From Bradyrhizobium sp. AZCC 1719 (GTDB lineage Bacteria > Pseudomonadota > Alphaproteobacteria > Rhizobiales > Xanthobacteraceae): a stretch of 64,000 nt of DNA. A model generated the notes under the pieces. The model ran no database searches. It was given only the letters and a program-made list of their open reading frames with translations, and was not told where the DNA came from. The position numbers and the translations under genes are program-made. Where the stretch lies: assembly GCF_036924525.1 (NCBI RefSeq), contig NZ_JAZHRU010000001.1:2447001-2511000 (forward strand). The letters run 5' to 3'. Below, piece by piece: positions 55,617-63,224 of the stretch (positions within the stretch are counted from its first letter, which is position 1; the number at the start of each line of letters is the position of its first letter).

Positions 55617-56450
55617 TCAATTCAAGCTGACGTTGAACTCGTAGGCCCGGTCACCGCCGACCAGCGTCAGTTTGAGCGCGGCGCCTTCCGGACTGGCGCC
55701 GGGTGGCAGGCCGTCGAGTTCGAAGGCAAAGCGTTTGACGCCGGGCGGGCCTTGCTCCACGAGCTTGGGAACCGGCAACGCCCAGTCGGGCGTCGGTCCC
55801 TCGGCGAACAGGTTGACCTCCTTGGCCTCGGGAGCGGTCACGTCGACCAGCACATTCTTTCCCTCGCGCTTGACGTCGCGGATGGTCAGCGGATTGGTGT
55901 CCCCGACATTGGCCGGCTTCGGCACCGCATTGAGCGCATCGGACAATGTGCCGTCCTCGGTGCTTGCCACGCTGGCAAAAGCGAGTTCGGCATGGGCTTC
56001 GACGGGAATGCAGAGCTTTTCGCAAACCGCGTAGCTGATGTGGGTGCGCAGCGTCACCGGCTTGTCGGCATTCTTGGCGACGATCCGCAACGGCAGCACG
56101 ACCTGTTGCTTGTATCCCAGCGCGGTGCCGCCTGCGCCGTCGTCGAATTTCATCGGTGCTGGCCACAGCACCGTCACAGCTTCGACATTGTCGGATTTGG
56201 AGAAGTCGAAGCGGGGTGGCACGCCGGAATCCCCGGGCGTCCGCCAATAGGTCTTCCATCCCGGCTGCAACTGGATGGCTACGCCGCCAAGCAACACCGC
56301 GCCGCTGCGTGATCCCGCCAGCAACCGTACCGCGGAATGGGCGTCGTGTTGCCACGGCGAAGCATCCTGGGCGCGAACCTCCGACGCCGCACACGCGACA
56401 CTCAATGCGGCGACGCCGAGTGCGGCGCGCAGGGGAACTAGGACGCTCAT
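55617..56450 (-). CDS. orphan DsbD N-terminal-domain protein, exported
   Basis: A 277-residue protein with signal peptide (LRAALGVAALSVACAASEVR). The body is like the periplasmic DsbD N-domain (PF11412): GGVAIQLQPGWKTYWRTPGD, VTVLWPAPMKFDDGAGG, and YAVCEKLCIP with a Cys-x3-Cys pair in the redox position. The transmembrane and thioredoxin domains of DsbD are absent and not encoded next to it, so the electron donor is unknown. ATG 56450. Confidence 0.85.
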   Translation of the reverse strand: MSVLVPLRAALGVAALSVACAASEVRAQDASPWQHDAHSAVRLLAGSRSGAVLLGGVAIQLQPGWKTYWRTPGDSGVPPRFDFSKSDNVEAVTVLWPAPMKFDDGAGGTALGYKQQVVLPLRIVAKNADKPVTLRTHISYAVCEKLCIPVEAHAELAFASVASTEDGTLSDALNAVPKPANVGDTNPLTIRDVKREGKNVLVDVTAPEAKEVNLFAEGPTPDWALPVPKLVEQGPPGVKRFAFELDGLPPGASPEGAALKLTLVGGDRAYEFNVSLN

Positions 56451-56587
56451 GGCACGTCTTTACAGGCAAGTTTGGAGGCAAACCATTGAATTGCGTGTGA
56501 TCGGCAGCCGAATGATGCCGGAAGCTTGATTGACAGAAACCGCACCCGATATCAGGATATGAACCTGCAAGAGAAAGGCCTTTGCGG

Positions 56588-57238
56588 ATGAGCCCTGAAG
56601 GCAAGACATCGAAGCCTGTCCGCCGCAAAACCGCTGGCTTTGGCGATAATTCGTCCGGCGAGGGCTATCTGGACGGCCGGCTGCTGATCGCCATGCCGGT
56701 CATGGGCGATCCGCGCTTTGAGCGCTCCGTCATCTACATGTGCGCGCACTCGTCGGAAGGGGCGATGGGCATCATCGTCAACCGTCCGGCCGGCAGCATC
56801 GACTTTCCCGGGCTGCTGGTGCAGCTCGACATCATCGAGAAGGCCGACCAGATCACGCTGCCGGAAAACGCCGAGACCATGCAGGTGCTGAAGGGCGGTC
56901 CGGTCGATACCGGCCGCGGCTTCGTGCTGCATTCGAGCGATTTCTTCATCAAGGACGCGACGCTGAACATCGACGACGGCATCTGCCTGACCGCGACGGT
57001 GGACATCCTCAAGGCGATCGCCAAGGGCACCGGTCCGAAGCACGCCATCCTGGCGCTCGGCTACGCCGGCTGGGCGCCCGGGCAACTCGAGAACGAGATC
57101 CAGCACAATGGCTGGCTGCATTGCGACGCCGACCCGGATCTGATCTTCGGCGACGACGTCGACGACAAATATCAACGCGCGTTGCGCAAGATCGGCATCG
57201 ACCCCGGCATGCTGTCGAACGAGGCCGGGCACGCGTAG
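56588..57238 (+). CDS. YqgE/AlgH family protein (UPF0301)
   Basis: A 216-residue protein. [40 protein letters not shown] and [19 protein letters not shown] are the YqgE signature; [20 protein letters not shown] follows. The family is conserved, often beside yqgF; its role is not settled. ATG 56588 was chosen over a TTG at 56582. Confidence 0.93.
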   Translation: MSPEGKTSKPVRRKTAGFGDNSSGEGYLDGRLLIAMPVMGDPRFERSVIYMCAHSSEGAMGIIVNRPAGSIDFPGLLVQLDIIEKADQITLPENAETMQVLKGGPVDTGRGFVLHSSDFFIKDATLNIDDGICLTATVDILKAIAKGTGPKHAILALGYAGWAPGQLENEIQHNGWLHCDADPDLIFGDDVDDKYQRALRKIGIDPGMLSNEAGHA

Positions 57239-57247
57239 CTCCGATTC

Positions 57248-57340
57248 GTAGGGTAGGCAAAGCGAAGCGTGCCCACCATTCACGACAACGGTTTGGATGG
57301 ATGGTGGGCACGGCGCAAGTGCGCCTTTGCCCACCCTACG
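57248..57340. repeat. GTAGGGTGGGCA-type palindromic repeat, copy 2
   Basis: GTAGGGTAGGCAAAGCG at the left, CTTTGCCCACCCTACG at the right, with inner CGTGCCCACCAT / ATGGTGGGCACG. It matches the plan of 27831-27956 and lies between convergent genes. Confidence 0.87.
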
Positions 57341-57351
57341 GCTTTGGCTCT

Positions 57352-58239
57352 CTACTCCGCAGCCTGCTGCGTCACCGTCGGCTCGGTACCGGCAACCGTG
57401 GCGCGGCGCATGTCGCGGGGCTGCGACTGGTCGTAGCGCCGCACCCGGTGCATGGTCTGGCGATTGTCCCACATCACGAGGTCATGCACGGTCCATTTAT
57501 GGACGTAGACGAATTCCTTCTGCGTAGCGTGCTCGGTCAGGTCGCGCAGCAATAACCGCGCCTCGGGCATGCTCATGCCCAGAATAGCGCCCGCGTGCGA
57601 TGACAGATACAGCGACTTGCGGCGATGCACCGGATGCGTCCGCACCAACCGCTGCAGCACCGGCTTGAACATCTCTTTCTCTTCATCGGTATAATCCAGG
57701 AAGCCGAGCGAGCCGCGCGAATACATCAGCGAATGTTCGCAGATCAGGTCCTCGATCTCGGCCTTGGTGTCGTCGTCGAGCGCGTCATAGGCCGCGCGCA
57801 TGTCGGCGAATTCGGTGTTGCCGCCCTTCGGGTTCACCACCCGCGCCGACAAGAGCGAGAACTTCGCCGGGATCGGGCGGAACGAGCTGTCGGAATGCCA
57901 CAGGCAATTGCCGAGGTTGAACAGATGCGCGCGGCTGTCGCGCGGCAATGGCTTGCCGTCCTTGCCGAGATTGGAGACGTCGTTGAGGCCGGTCGAGAGG
58001 CGCGAATCCTGAGGCTTGACGATGTTGCCGCCGCGAGCGTCTTCGCGCTTGCCGAAATTCAGCGCAAAAGCGAGTTGCTGTTCGTCCGTGATGTCCTGGT
58101 TGCGGAACAGCAGCACGGCGTATTTGTCCATGCCGGCTTCGACGTCGATTGCTTCCTGCGGCGTCAGAGGTTTTCGCAGATCAAGTCCGGATACTTCGCC
58201 GACAAAATGCGGATGCAACTGCCGGATTGCGATCGCCAT
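57352..58239 (-). CDS. TauD/TfdA family Fe(II)/2-oxoglutarate dioxygenase
   Basis: A 295-residue enzyme. HSDSSFRPIPAKFSLLSARV gives the HxD iron ligands and VMWDNRQTMHRVRRYD the distal His; MRRATVAGTEP carries the Arg that binds 2-oxoglutarate. The full facial triad is intact. Close relatives act on 2,4-D, taurine or other acids; the substrate is unknown here. Start ATG 58239. Confidence 0.9.
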   Translation of the reverse strand: MAIAIRQLHPHFVGEVSGLDLRKPLTPQEAIDVEAGMDKYAVLLFRNQDITDEQQLAFALNFGKREDARGGNIVKPQDSRLSTGLNDVSNLGKDGKPLPRDSRAHLFNLGNCLWHSDSSFRPIPAKFSLLSARVVNPKGGNTEFADMRAAYDALDDDTKAEIEDLICEHSLMYSRGSLGFLDYTDEEKEMFKPVLQRLVRTHPVHRRKSLYLSSHAGAILGMSMPEARLLLRDLTEHATQKEFVYVHKWTVHDLVMWDNRQTMHRVRRYDQSQPRDMRRATVAGTEPTVTQQAAE

Positions 58240-58353
58240 GGCGTCTCTCCCGAAAGCGGCGGGCGGTTTTGCCCGCTCTGTTTGTAAGAAAAATTACTCC
58301 CCAACCTGTCCAAGTCAACGTTGCGGCGCGCATGCGGCATTGCGCCTGTCTCG

Positions 58354-58484
58354 TGTCCCGGACGCGGTGCAGCGTGCTCCCGGCGATGCGAAGCATCGTC
58401 CGGTACGCTGCTCTGCGGAGCCGGGACCTACCCTGGACCCCGGATCAGCAGCGCAGCATTTCATGCTGCGCAGCATCCGGGGAA
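58354..58484. repeat. GTCCCGG...CCGGGAC-type repeat block
   Basis: GTCCCGGACGCGGTGCAGCG, several GCAGCG/CGCTGC inverted pairs and a GCTGCGCAGCAT palindrome. It fills the gap before the SDR gene and has no ORF. Confidence 0.65.
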
Positions 58485-58488
58485 CGCC

Positions 58489-59268
58489 TCACGCATTCCG
58501 CGCCATCAAGCCGCCATCGACCGGGATCACCGCGCCGGTCAGGTACGAAGCCGCCGGCAGGCACAGGCTCAGCGTCATGTGCGCCACTTCCTCAGGCTCG
58601 CCGTAGCGGCCGAGAGCGGTGCGGCGCTTGGCATAGATCGTCTTGTGCTCTTCGGAAATCCGCTCGGTGATCGCGGTGCGGATCGGGCCCGGGCAAATGC
58701 AGTTCACGGTGATGCCCTCGCGGCCGAGCTCGACGGCGAGCGAGCGCGTCAAGCCGGTGACGCCGGCTTTCGTCGCCGAATAGGGACTGTGAAGTGCGGT
58801 GGCGCCGAGCGCCTCGGTCGATGCGATGTTGACGATCCGCGGATTCTTCGATCGGCGCAAATGCGGCAACGCGGCCCGGATGATGCGTGGATGCGCGGTC
58901 AGCATCACGGCCAGCGCCTTGTCCCAAGCTGCTTCATAACCTTCCTCATCGATCGCCACGCGTACGGAGATGCCGGCATTGTTGATGACGATGTCGAGCC
59001 CGCCGAAATGTGCGGCGACGTCGTTGACCACCTTGATGATGTCGTCGGGCTTCGCGACGTCGAGCGTCCACGCTTTCGCCGTGCCGCCATTTGCTGCGAT
59101 TTCGCTGGCAACCGCCTGGGTAAGCTCGGCGTTTAAGTCGGTAACCGCGACATTGGCGCCCTCGGCTGCGAACACGAGCGCGGTCGCGCGCCCCATGCCG
59201 CTGGCAGCACCGGTGACGAGAACGGTCAGACCTTTGACCGAGCGGCTGAGCTGCTTGAAATCTGACAT
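58489..59268 (-). CDS. SDR family oxidoreductase
   Basis: A 259-residue classical short-chain dehydrogenase. TGAASGMGRATALVFAAEGA binds NAD(P), NNAG is present, and SPYSATKAGVTGLTRSLAVE carries the catalytic Tyr and Lys. ICPGPIRTAITERISEEHKT and VIPVDGGLMARNA are at the C-terminus. The substrate is unknown. ATG 59268 (MSDFKQLSR) was chosen; the longer frame extends into the divergent promoter. Confidence 0.9.
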   Translation of the reverse strand: MSDFKQLSRSVKGLTVLVTGAASGMGRATALVFAAEGANVAVTDLNAELTQAVASEIAANGGTAKAWTLDVAKPDDIIKVVNDVAAHFGGLDIVINNAGISVRVAIDEEGYEAAWDKALAVMLTAHPRIIRAALPHLRRSKNPRIVNIASTEALGATALHSPYSATKAGVTGLTRSLAVELGREGITVNCICPGPIRTAITERISEEHKTIYAKRRTALGRYGEPEEVAHMTLSLCLPAASYLTGAVIPVDGGLMARNA

Positions 59269-59366
59269 GATGCGATCCGGACAGAGATGCGAGGTGCGCG
59301 TTGCAGGATTGACAAGGCTGGCACCGATCCGCAGACAGGTCAAACGAAGCCGAGCGAGGTGCAAAC

Positions 59367-59885
59367 GTGACGAATATTCGCGGCCTGCAGATCCGCCGCC
59401 TGGAGCCTACAGACGCTGCGCTGTTCAGGGATATCCGGCTGGAAGGCCTGCAGCGAAATCCGGAAGCCTTCGGCAGCACGTTTGAGAAGGAGAGCGCGCT
59501 ACCGCTGTCGTGGTTCGAAGCCGTCCTTGGCCGTACCGTCATCTTCGGCGCTTTCGTCGAGGAGATGCTCGGAGGCGTCGCGGCCTATGCTGCGCAGGAA
59601 GGTACGAAGCAAGCGCATCGGGCGACCCTCTGGGGCATGTATGTTCGAGACACCGCAAGAAACTTGGGGCTCGGGAAGAAGCTCGTTGCGGCGGTCCTCG
59701 ACCATGCACGCGGACGCGTGGAGATGGTTCAACTTACCGTAGTGAGTGAGAATGAGGGCGCGCGCCGCCTTTACAGCGCCGCGGGTTTCGTCGAGTACGG
59801 CTATGAAAAGAGGGGCCTCAAGTATGATGGGCGATATTACGACCAGGTCCTGATGGTCAAATTCCTCGACGAAGGATTGAACTAG
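59367..59885 (+). CDS. GNAT family N-acetyltransferase
   Basis: A 172-residue acetyltransferase. The acetyl-CoA loop is seen in ARNLGLGKKLVAAVLDHARG (Gln/Arg-x2-Gly-x-Gly/Ala type), then LTVVSENEGARRLYSAAGFV and EYGYEKRGLKYDGRYYDQVL. The substrate is unknown. GTG 59367 start. It is followed 23 bases later by an SDR gene in the same direction. Confidence 0.9.
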   Translation: MTNIRGLQIRRLEPTDAALFRDIRLEGLQRNPEAFGSTFEKESALPLSWFEAVLGRTVIFGAFVEEMLGGVAAYAAQEGTKQAHRATLWGMYVRDTARNLGLGKKLVAAVLDHARGRVEMVQLTVVSENEGARRLYSAAGFVEYGYEKRGLKYDGRYYDQVLMVKFLDEGLN

Positions 59886-59908
59886 AACACAAGGAAGGGA
59901 TCGCAGGG

Positions 59909-60643
59909 ATGAACGAACTGGATTTCAACGGCAGGCAGGTGCTGGTGGTCGGCGGCTCCAGCGGGATCGGCAATGGCATCGCGCAGGCGTTTCGTGCCAA
60001 GGGCGCGCGTGTCGCCATTTGCGGTACCCGCGAAAGCGCCGCCGACTATTCGCCCGACGAAGGCTCGCATCTTGACGGGCTCGACTATTTCCGACTCGAC
60101 GTCAGCAATGCGCAGGCCATTGAATCCTTCAAGCCATCCTTCACGAAACTGGACGTGCTGGTGTTGGCGCAGGGCGCGGTGATCTACCGCCGCGGCGAAT
60201 TCGAGATGGATGGCTTTCGCAAGGTGGTTGAAGTCAACCTGATGAGCCTGATGGCCTGTGCGACAAAATTCCATGCGATGCTGAGCGCCAGCAAAGGCTC
60301 GCTCATCATCGTCAGTTCGACCGCCGCCTATCACTCGACTATGGGCAATCCGGCCTACAACGCCTCGAAGACCGGCGCGGTAGGGCTGACGCGCACGCTC
60401 GGCGAGGCGTGGGCCGGGGATGGCATCCGCGTCAACGGCATCGCGCCCGGCCTGGTCGACACCAAGATGACCAAGGCGACCACCGCCAATCCGAAACGCC
60501 TCGAAGGCGCGCTCGAGCGGATCCCGTTGAAGCGGCTCGGCACGCCGGCCGACATGGCCGGCGCCGCGCTGTTCCTGGCCTCGCCGCTTGCGTCCTACAT
60601 CATCGGCCAGACCATCGTGGTCGATGGCGGGCTGATCCTGTAA
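59909..60643 (+). CDS. SDR family oxidoreductase
   Basis: A 244-residue classical SDR. VVGGSSGIGNGIAQAFRAKG is the cofactor loop, IIVSSTAAYHSTMGNPAYNA, then SKTGAVGLTRTLGEAWAGDG is the active site. It ends QTIVVDGGLIL. It is less than 35% similar by eye to the SDR at 58489, so not a recent duplicate. ATG 59909 follows AGGGATCGCAGGG. Confidence 0.9.
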   Translation: MNELDFNGRQVLVVGGSSGIGNGIAQAFRAKGARVAICGTRESAADYSPDEGSHLDGLDYFRLDVSNAQAIESFKPSFTKLDVLVLAQGAVIYRRGEFEMDGFRKVVEVNLMSLMACATKFHAMLSASKGSLIIVSSTAAYHSTMGNPAYNASKTGAVGLTRTLGEAWAGDGIRVNGIAPGLVDTKMTKATTANPKRLEGALERIPLKRLGTPADMAGAALFLASPLASYIIGQTIVVDGGLIL

Positions 60644-60682
60644 GCCCGGCATCTTGATTAGAAGTGCGTTTCGATCGCGGTA

Positions 60683-60708
60683 GGAACCCGAACGGGGTCT
60701 CACCGGTT
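60683..60708 (+). promoter_or_regulatory. possible EcfG promoter (near-consensus)
   Basis: Plus strand GGAAC 60683-60687, 17 bases, GGTT 60705-60708 (one mismatch to CGTT), 29 bases before ATG 60737. Given the CsbD-like product, an EcfG target is likely. Confidence 0.55.
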
Positions 60709-60736
60709 ACTTCCGCTGAAGACAGGAGTGACCGCG

Positions 60737-61111
60737 ATGGACAAGGATCGGATTGCAGGCTCGGCCGAGGATTTTGCGGGTAAGGTCGAAAGCACCGTCG
60801 GCGACATGGCTGGCGATGCGAAGACGCAAGCCGAGGGCCGCGTGCGCGAAGCGGCCGGCACAGTGCAAAATCTCTACGGCCAGGCCAAGGACGCCGCTCG
60901 CGACGCCACTGACACCGCCGTCAGCTATGCCAAGGACGCCATTGAGCACAGCGGCGACACCATTCGTAGCGGCCAGCAGACGGTAGCGAAAACCGTGCAG
61001 GAAAATCCGCTCGGTGCGCTGTTGGTCGCAGCCGGAATTGGCTTTGCGCTGGCGCTGTTGATGACGCGCCCGCCGCGCCGCCCGCCGCCGCGCTGGCGCT
61101 ATTACGGCTAA
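60737..61111 (+). CDS. stress protein with CsbD-like body and DUF883-like membrane tail
   Basis: A 124-residue protein. The first 75 residues (MDKDRIAGSAEDFAGKVEST, GDAKTQAEGRVREAAGTVQN, YGQAKDAARDATDTAVSYAK) repeat the CsbD/LEA-like 11-residue helical pattern. The end (VQENPLGALLVAAGIGFALA, then LLMTRPPRRPPPRWRYYG) is the DUF883/ElaB-type tail anchor. ATG 60737 has GGAG nine bases upstream; GTG 60728 is too close to it. Confidence 0.83.
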   Translation: MDKDRIAGSAEDFAGKVESTVGDMAGDAKTQAEGRVREAAGTVQNLYGQAKDAARDATDTAVSYAKDAIEHSGDTIRSGQQTVAKTVQENPLGALLVAAGIGFALALLMTRPPRRPPPRWRYYG

Positions 61112-61205
61112 CTTCATCCTGAGGAGGCCGCAACGCGGCCGTCTCGAAGGGCGACGGCCCGACTGGGGCCGCTCACATCCTTTGAGACGCGCGAAGACGC
61201 GCTCC
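61112..61205. repeat. CCTGAGGAG...CTCCTCAC repeat block
   Basis: CATCCTGAGGAGGCCGC at the left, GCGCTCCTCACCATGAGGA at the right, with CGTCTCGAAGG and CCTTTGAGACG as inverted inner pairs. This is a familiar rhizobial intergenic element. Confidence 0.75.
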
Positions 61206-61217
61206 TCACCATGAGGA

Positions 61218-61256
61218 CTAGAGCCCGGTTCTGATTGAATCAGAACCGGGCTCTAG
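61218..61256. repeat. 39-base perfect palindrome (CTAGAGCCCGGTTCTGATT arms)
   Basis: Arms 61218-61236 and 61238-61256 are exactly complementary around a single G. It is followed by a T-rich stretch (GGTTTTTGTTTTGG), so it may terminate the plus-strand CsbD-like gene. A dispersed rhizobial element by memory. Confidence 0.85.
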
Positions 61257-61269
61257 GTTTTTGTTTTGG

Positions 61270-61341
61270 CGCGTTTTCTTGACGCGAACCGGTGTCCACC
61301 CCGGATCAAGTCCGGGGCAGGCTTTCGCTGGAAAACGCTCT
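61270..61341. repeat. GCGTTTTC...GAAAACGC repeat, copy 2
   Basis: GCGTTTTCTTGACGCGAACC, GGTGTCCACC, an inserted CCCCGGATCAAGTCCGGGG hairpin, then GGAAAACGC. Related to 37798-37846. Confidence 0.8.
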
Positions 61342-61348
61342 ATCTAAA

Positions 61349-63064
61349 TCACCGCGTGAAATTGCCCGGCGGAACCTCTGCCGAGCGCCCGACATTGCCC
61401 GGCGGCCGCGGCGCGCCCGGAAGAGCAGCGGGTCCGCGCGGTGGTGCAGCCGCGGGTGGCGCAGGCGGCCGCGGCGCCGCACCGAAACCGCCGAAGAAGT
61501 CACGCAGTGACGGACCGTTGTTTTGCGCCGGGCGGATCTGCATCGGCGGCGGCAGTTGTCTCTTCTGTTGCTGCAGCGTTTGCTGCGGCGGCGGCAGTAA
61601 GAGCTGCTTCTGTGGCGGGGCGGCTGCCGCGGTTCCGCTCGGTGAGGTGGCCGCCATCGGCGTATCACCCTTCGCCGGCTCGCGGCCGATTTCGCGACGA
61701 GGCCATATGTAGTCGTCCGCGCGGCCGGCCGGCGCGGCCAGCGCTTCACCCTTCACCAGCGTGCGCGCGGCGAGCGCATCGACCGCTGCCGGACGCGAGC
61801 CGGGACCGCCGAGCAACTGATCGGTGCCGACGGACGAGGCGACCAGCGGCATGACCGGTCCGGCCAGCGGACGCGGCGCCGGCTGGCCAGGCGCGACATT
61901 GGCCTCCGGCGTCGCCGGTTCGATCGGCACGGCGATGGGCCCGGAGCGGGCGGCCAGCAGGCGCGTCACCTCGCGCTCGACATAATGCGCGAGCTTGCGC
62001 GCGCCGGGCCTGGTGAAGAAAACGCCGTCGGCCGTGCGGAGCTGGCGGATCTGGCCTTCGAAGTCGGGACCTTTCTGCAGGAACCGGCCGGCTTCATCGA
62101 CAAATCCATCCCAGATATCGACATAGGTGATACCGGCCTTGCCGGCGCCGTCGCGATACAGCGCATCGAGGAACAGCATGTCGGCCGTTCCCCTTTGCCC
62201 TCGGATCGCCGGCAGGCCGACCCACAACACCGGGACGCCCTTGGATTTCAGCACGCCGATCAGCTCTTCGATCTTCTTGGTGTAGAGTTCGACCCAGCGC
62301 TCGTCGCGGAACTCGTAAAGTCCGCCGCCAGATCGCGCGGGTGCGGCGCTTTGCGGCGTGTCGTTATCGGCTGCATCGTCAGGCGACAATTCGGCATCGG
62401 CCGGCTTATCGTCGCGCTTTGCCGTGTCAGCCGAGCCTTCCGGCTTCTTTGCGTCGGCCGGCTTGGTATCTGTCTTGGTATCCGTCTTGCCGCGCGCGTC
62501 CTTCTTGTCTTCCTTCTTGTCGGTCTTCTTCTCGGTGACCGCCTCGCGGATGGCCTGGCGGTCGTGGAGGCCGAGCATGACGACGATGGCGTCGGGCTTT
62601 TCGGTGGCGAGGATGCCCTTGGCGGCCGCGGTCCAATCGGCGGGCTCGCCGCGCGGCTGATACTTGATCAGGCCGGAGACGGTCTTGTGCTTGCGGATCA
62701 CGCCCATGTCGGGCTGCTCGGAATAGGTGTCTTCCAGGCCATAGGCGAGCCAGTCGGCCATGGCGTCGCCGAGCACCAGCACGTTACGTTCCGGCACCGT
62801 GTCTCGCTTGGCGGGCGCGGGCGCGCGGGAGAAATCCTGGCGCGGCGCCTGCGGGGCCTGCTGCTGGAATGGCGAAAAGAAATCGCCGCCGAACCAGCCG
62901 CGTTGCGGCGCTTGCCGCTGCGGCTGCCCGCCAAAGCCGCCGAAATTGAAGAACTGCGCCGACGCTGGTCCCACGATCCCGATCAGGAGCGCGATCGCAA
63001 CCGCCAGCGCCACCAGTGGCCCGGTCTCGGTAAACACGCGCAAGAAGGACGTTGGCTTTCGCAT
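61349..63064 (-). CDS. DUF459 (SGNH-like) exported protein
   Basis: A 571-residue protein with signal/anchor (GPLVALAVAIALLIGIVGPA). NVLVLGDAMADWLAYGLEDT is the SGNH block I position (Gly-Asp-Ala rather than Gly-Asp-Ser), PDAIVVMLGLHDRQAIRE and VLWVGLPAIRGQRGTADMLF follow, and the C-terminal third is Pro/Gln/Ala-rich. A Lys/Asp-rich insert lies near 190-250 (KKEDKKDARGKTDTKTDTKP). The family may act on cell-wall acyl groups, but the nucleophile Ser is not evident. ATG 63064 was chosen over a TTG at 63079. Confidence 0.85.
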   Translation of the reverse strand: MRKPTSFLRVFTETGPLVALAVAIALLIGIVGPASAQFFNFGGFGGQPQRQAPQRGWFGGDFFSPFQQQAPQAPRQDFSRAPAPAKRDTVPERNVLVLGDAMADWLAYGLEDTYSEQPDMGVIRKHKTVSGLIKYQPRGEPADWTAAAKGILATEKPDAIVVMLGLHDRQAIREAVTEKKTDKKEDKKDARGKTDTKTDTKPADAKKPEGSADTAKRDDKPADAELSPDDAADNDTPQSAAPARSGGGLYEFRDERWVELYTKKIEELIGVLKSKGVPVLWVGLPAIRGQRGTADMLFLDALYRDGAGKAGITYVDIWDGFVDEAGRFLQKGPDFEGQIRQLRTADGVFFTRPGARKLAHYVEREVTRLLAARSGPIAVPIEPATPEANVAPGQPAPRPLAGPVMPLVASSVGTDQLLGGPGSRPAAVDALAARTLVKGEALAAPAGRADDYIWPRREIGREPAKGDTPMAATSPSGTAAAAPPQKQLLLPPPQQTLQQQKRQLPPPMQIRPAQNNGPSLRDFFGGFGAAPRPPAPPAAAPPRGPAALPGAPRPPGNVGRSAEVPPGNFTR

Positions 63065-63224
63065 CCGGCTCGGTCGCAAATGGATCGTGAAGCGTCACAT
63101 ATAGCAGCGGAATCGGGCCGCAAGCGGGCAGATTTCACATCCCATAAACCGGGGTTCCGGGCCCAGCGTCAAGGCTCCTGCCGAATCGTGGTTTTCAGGG
63201 CCACTTTAGCGCTGAAAACGGGCC

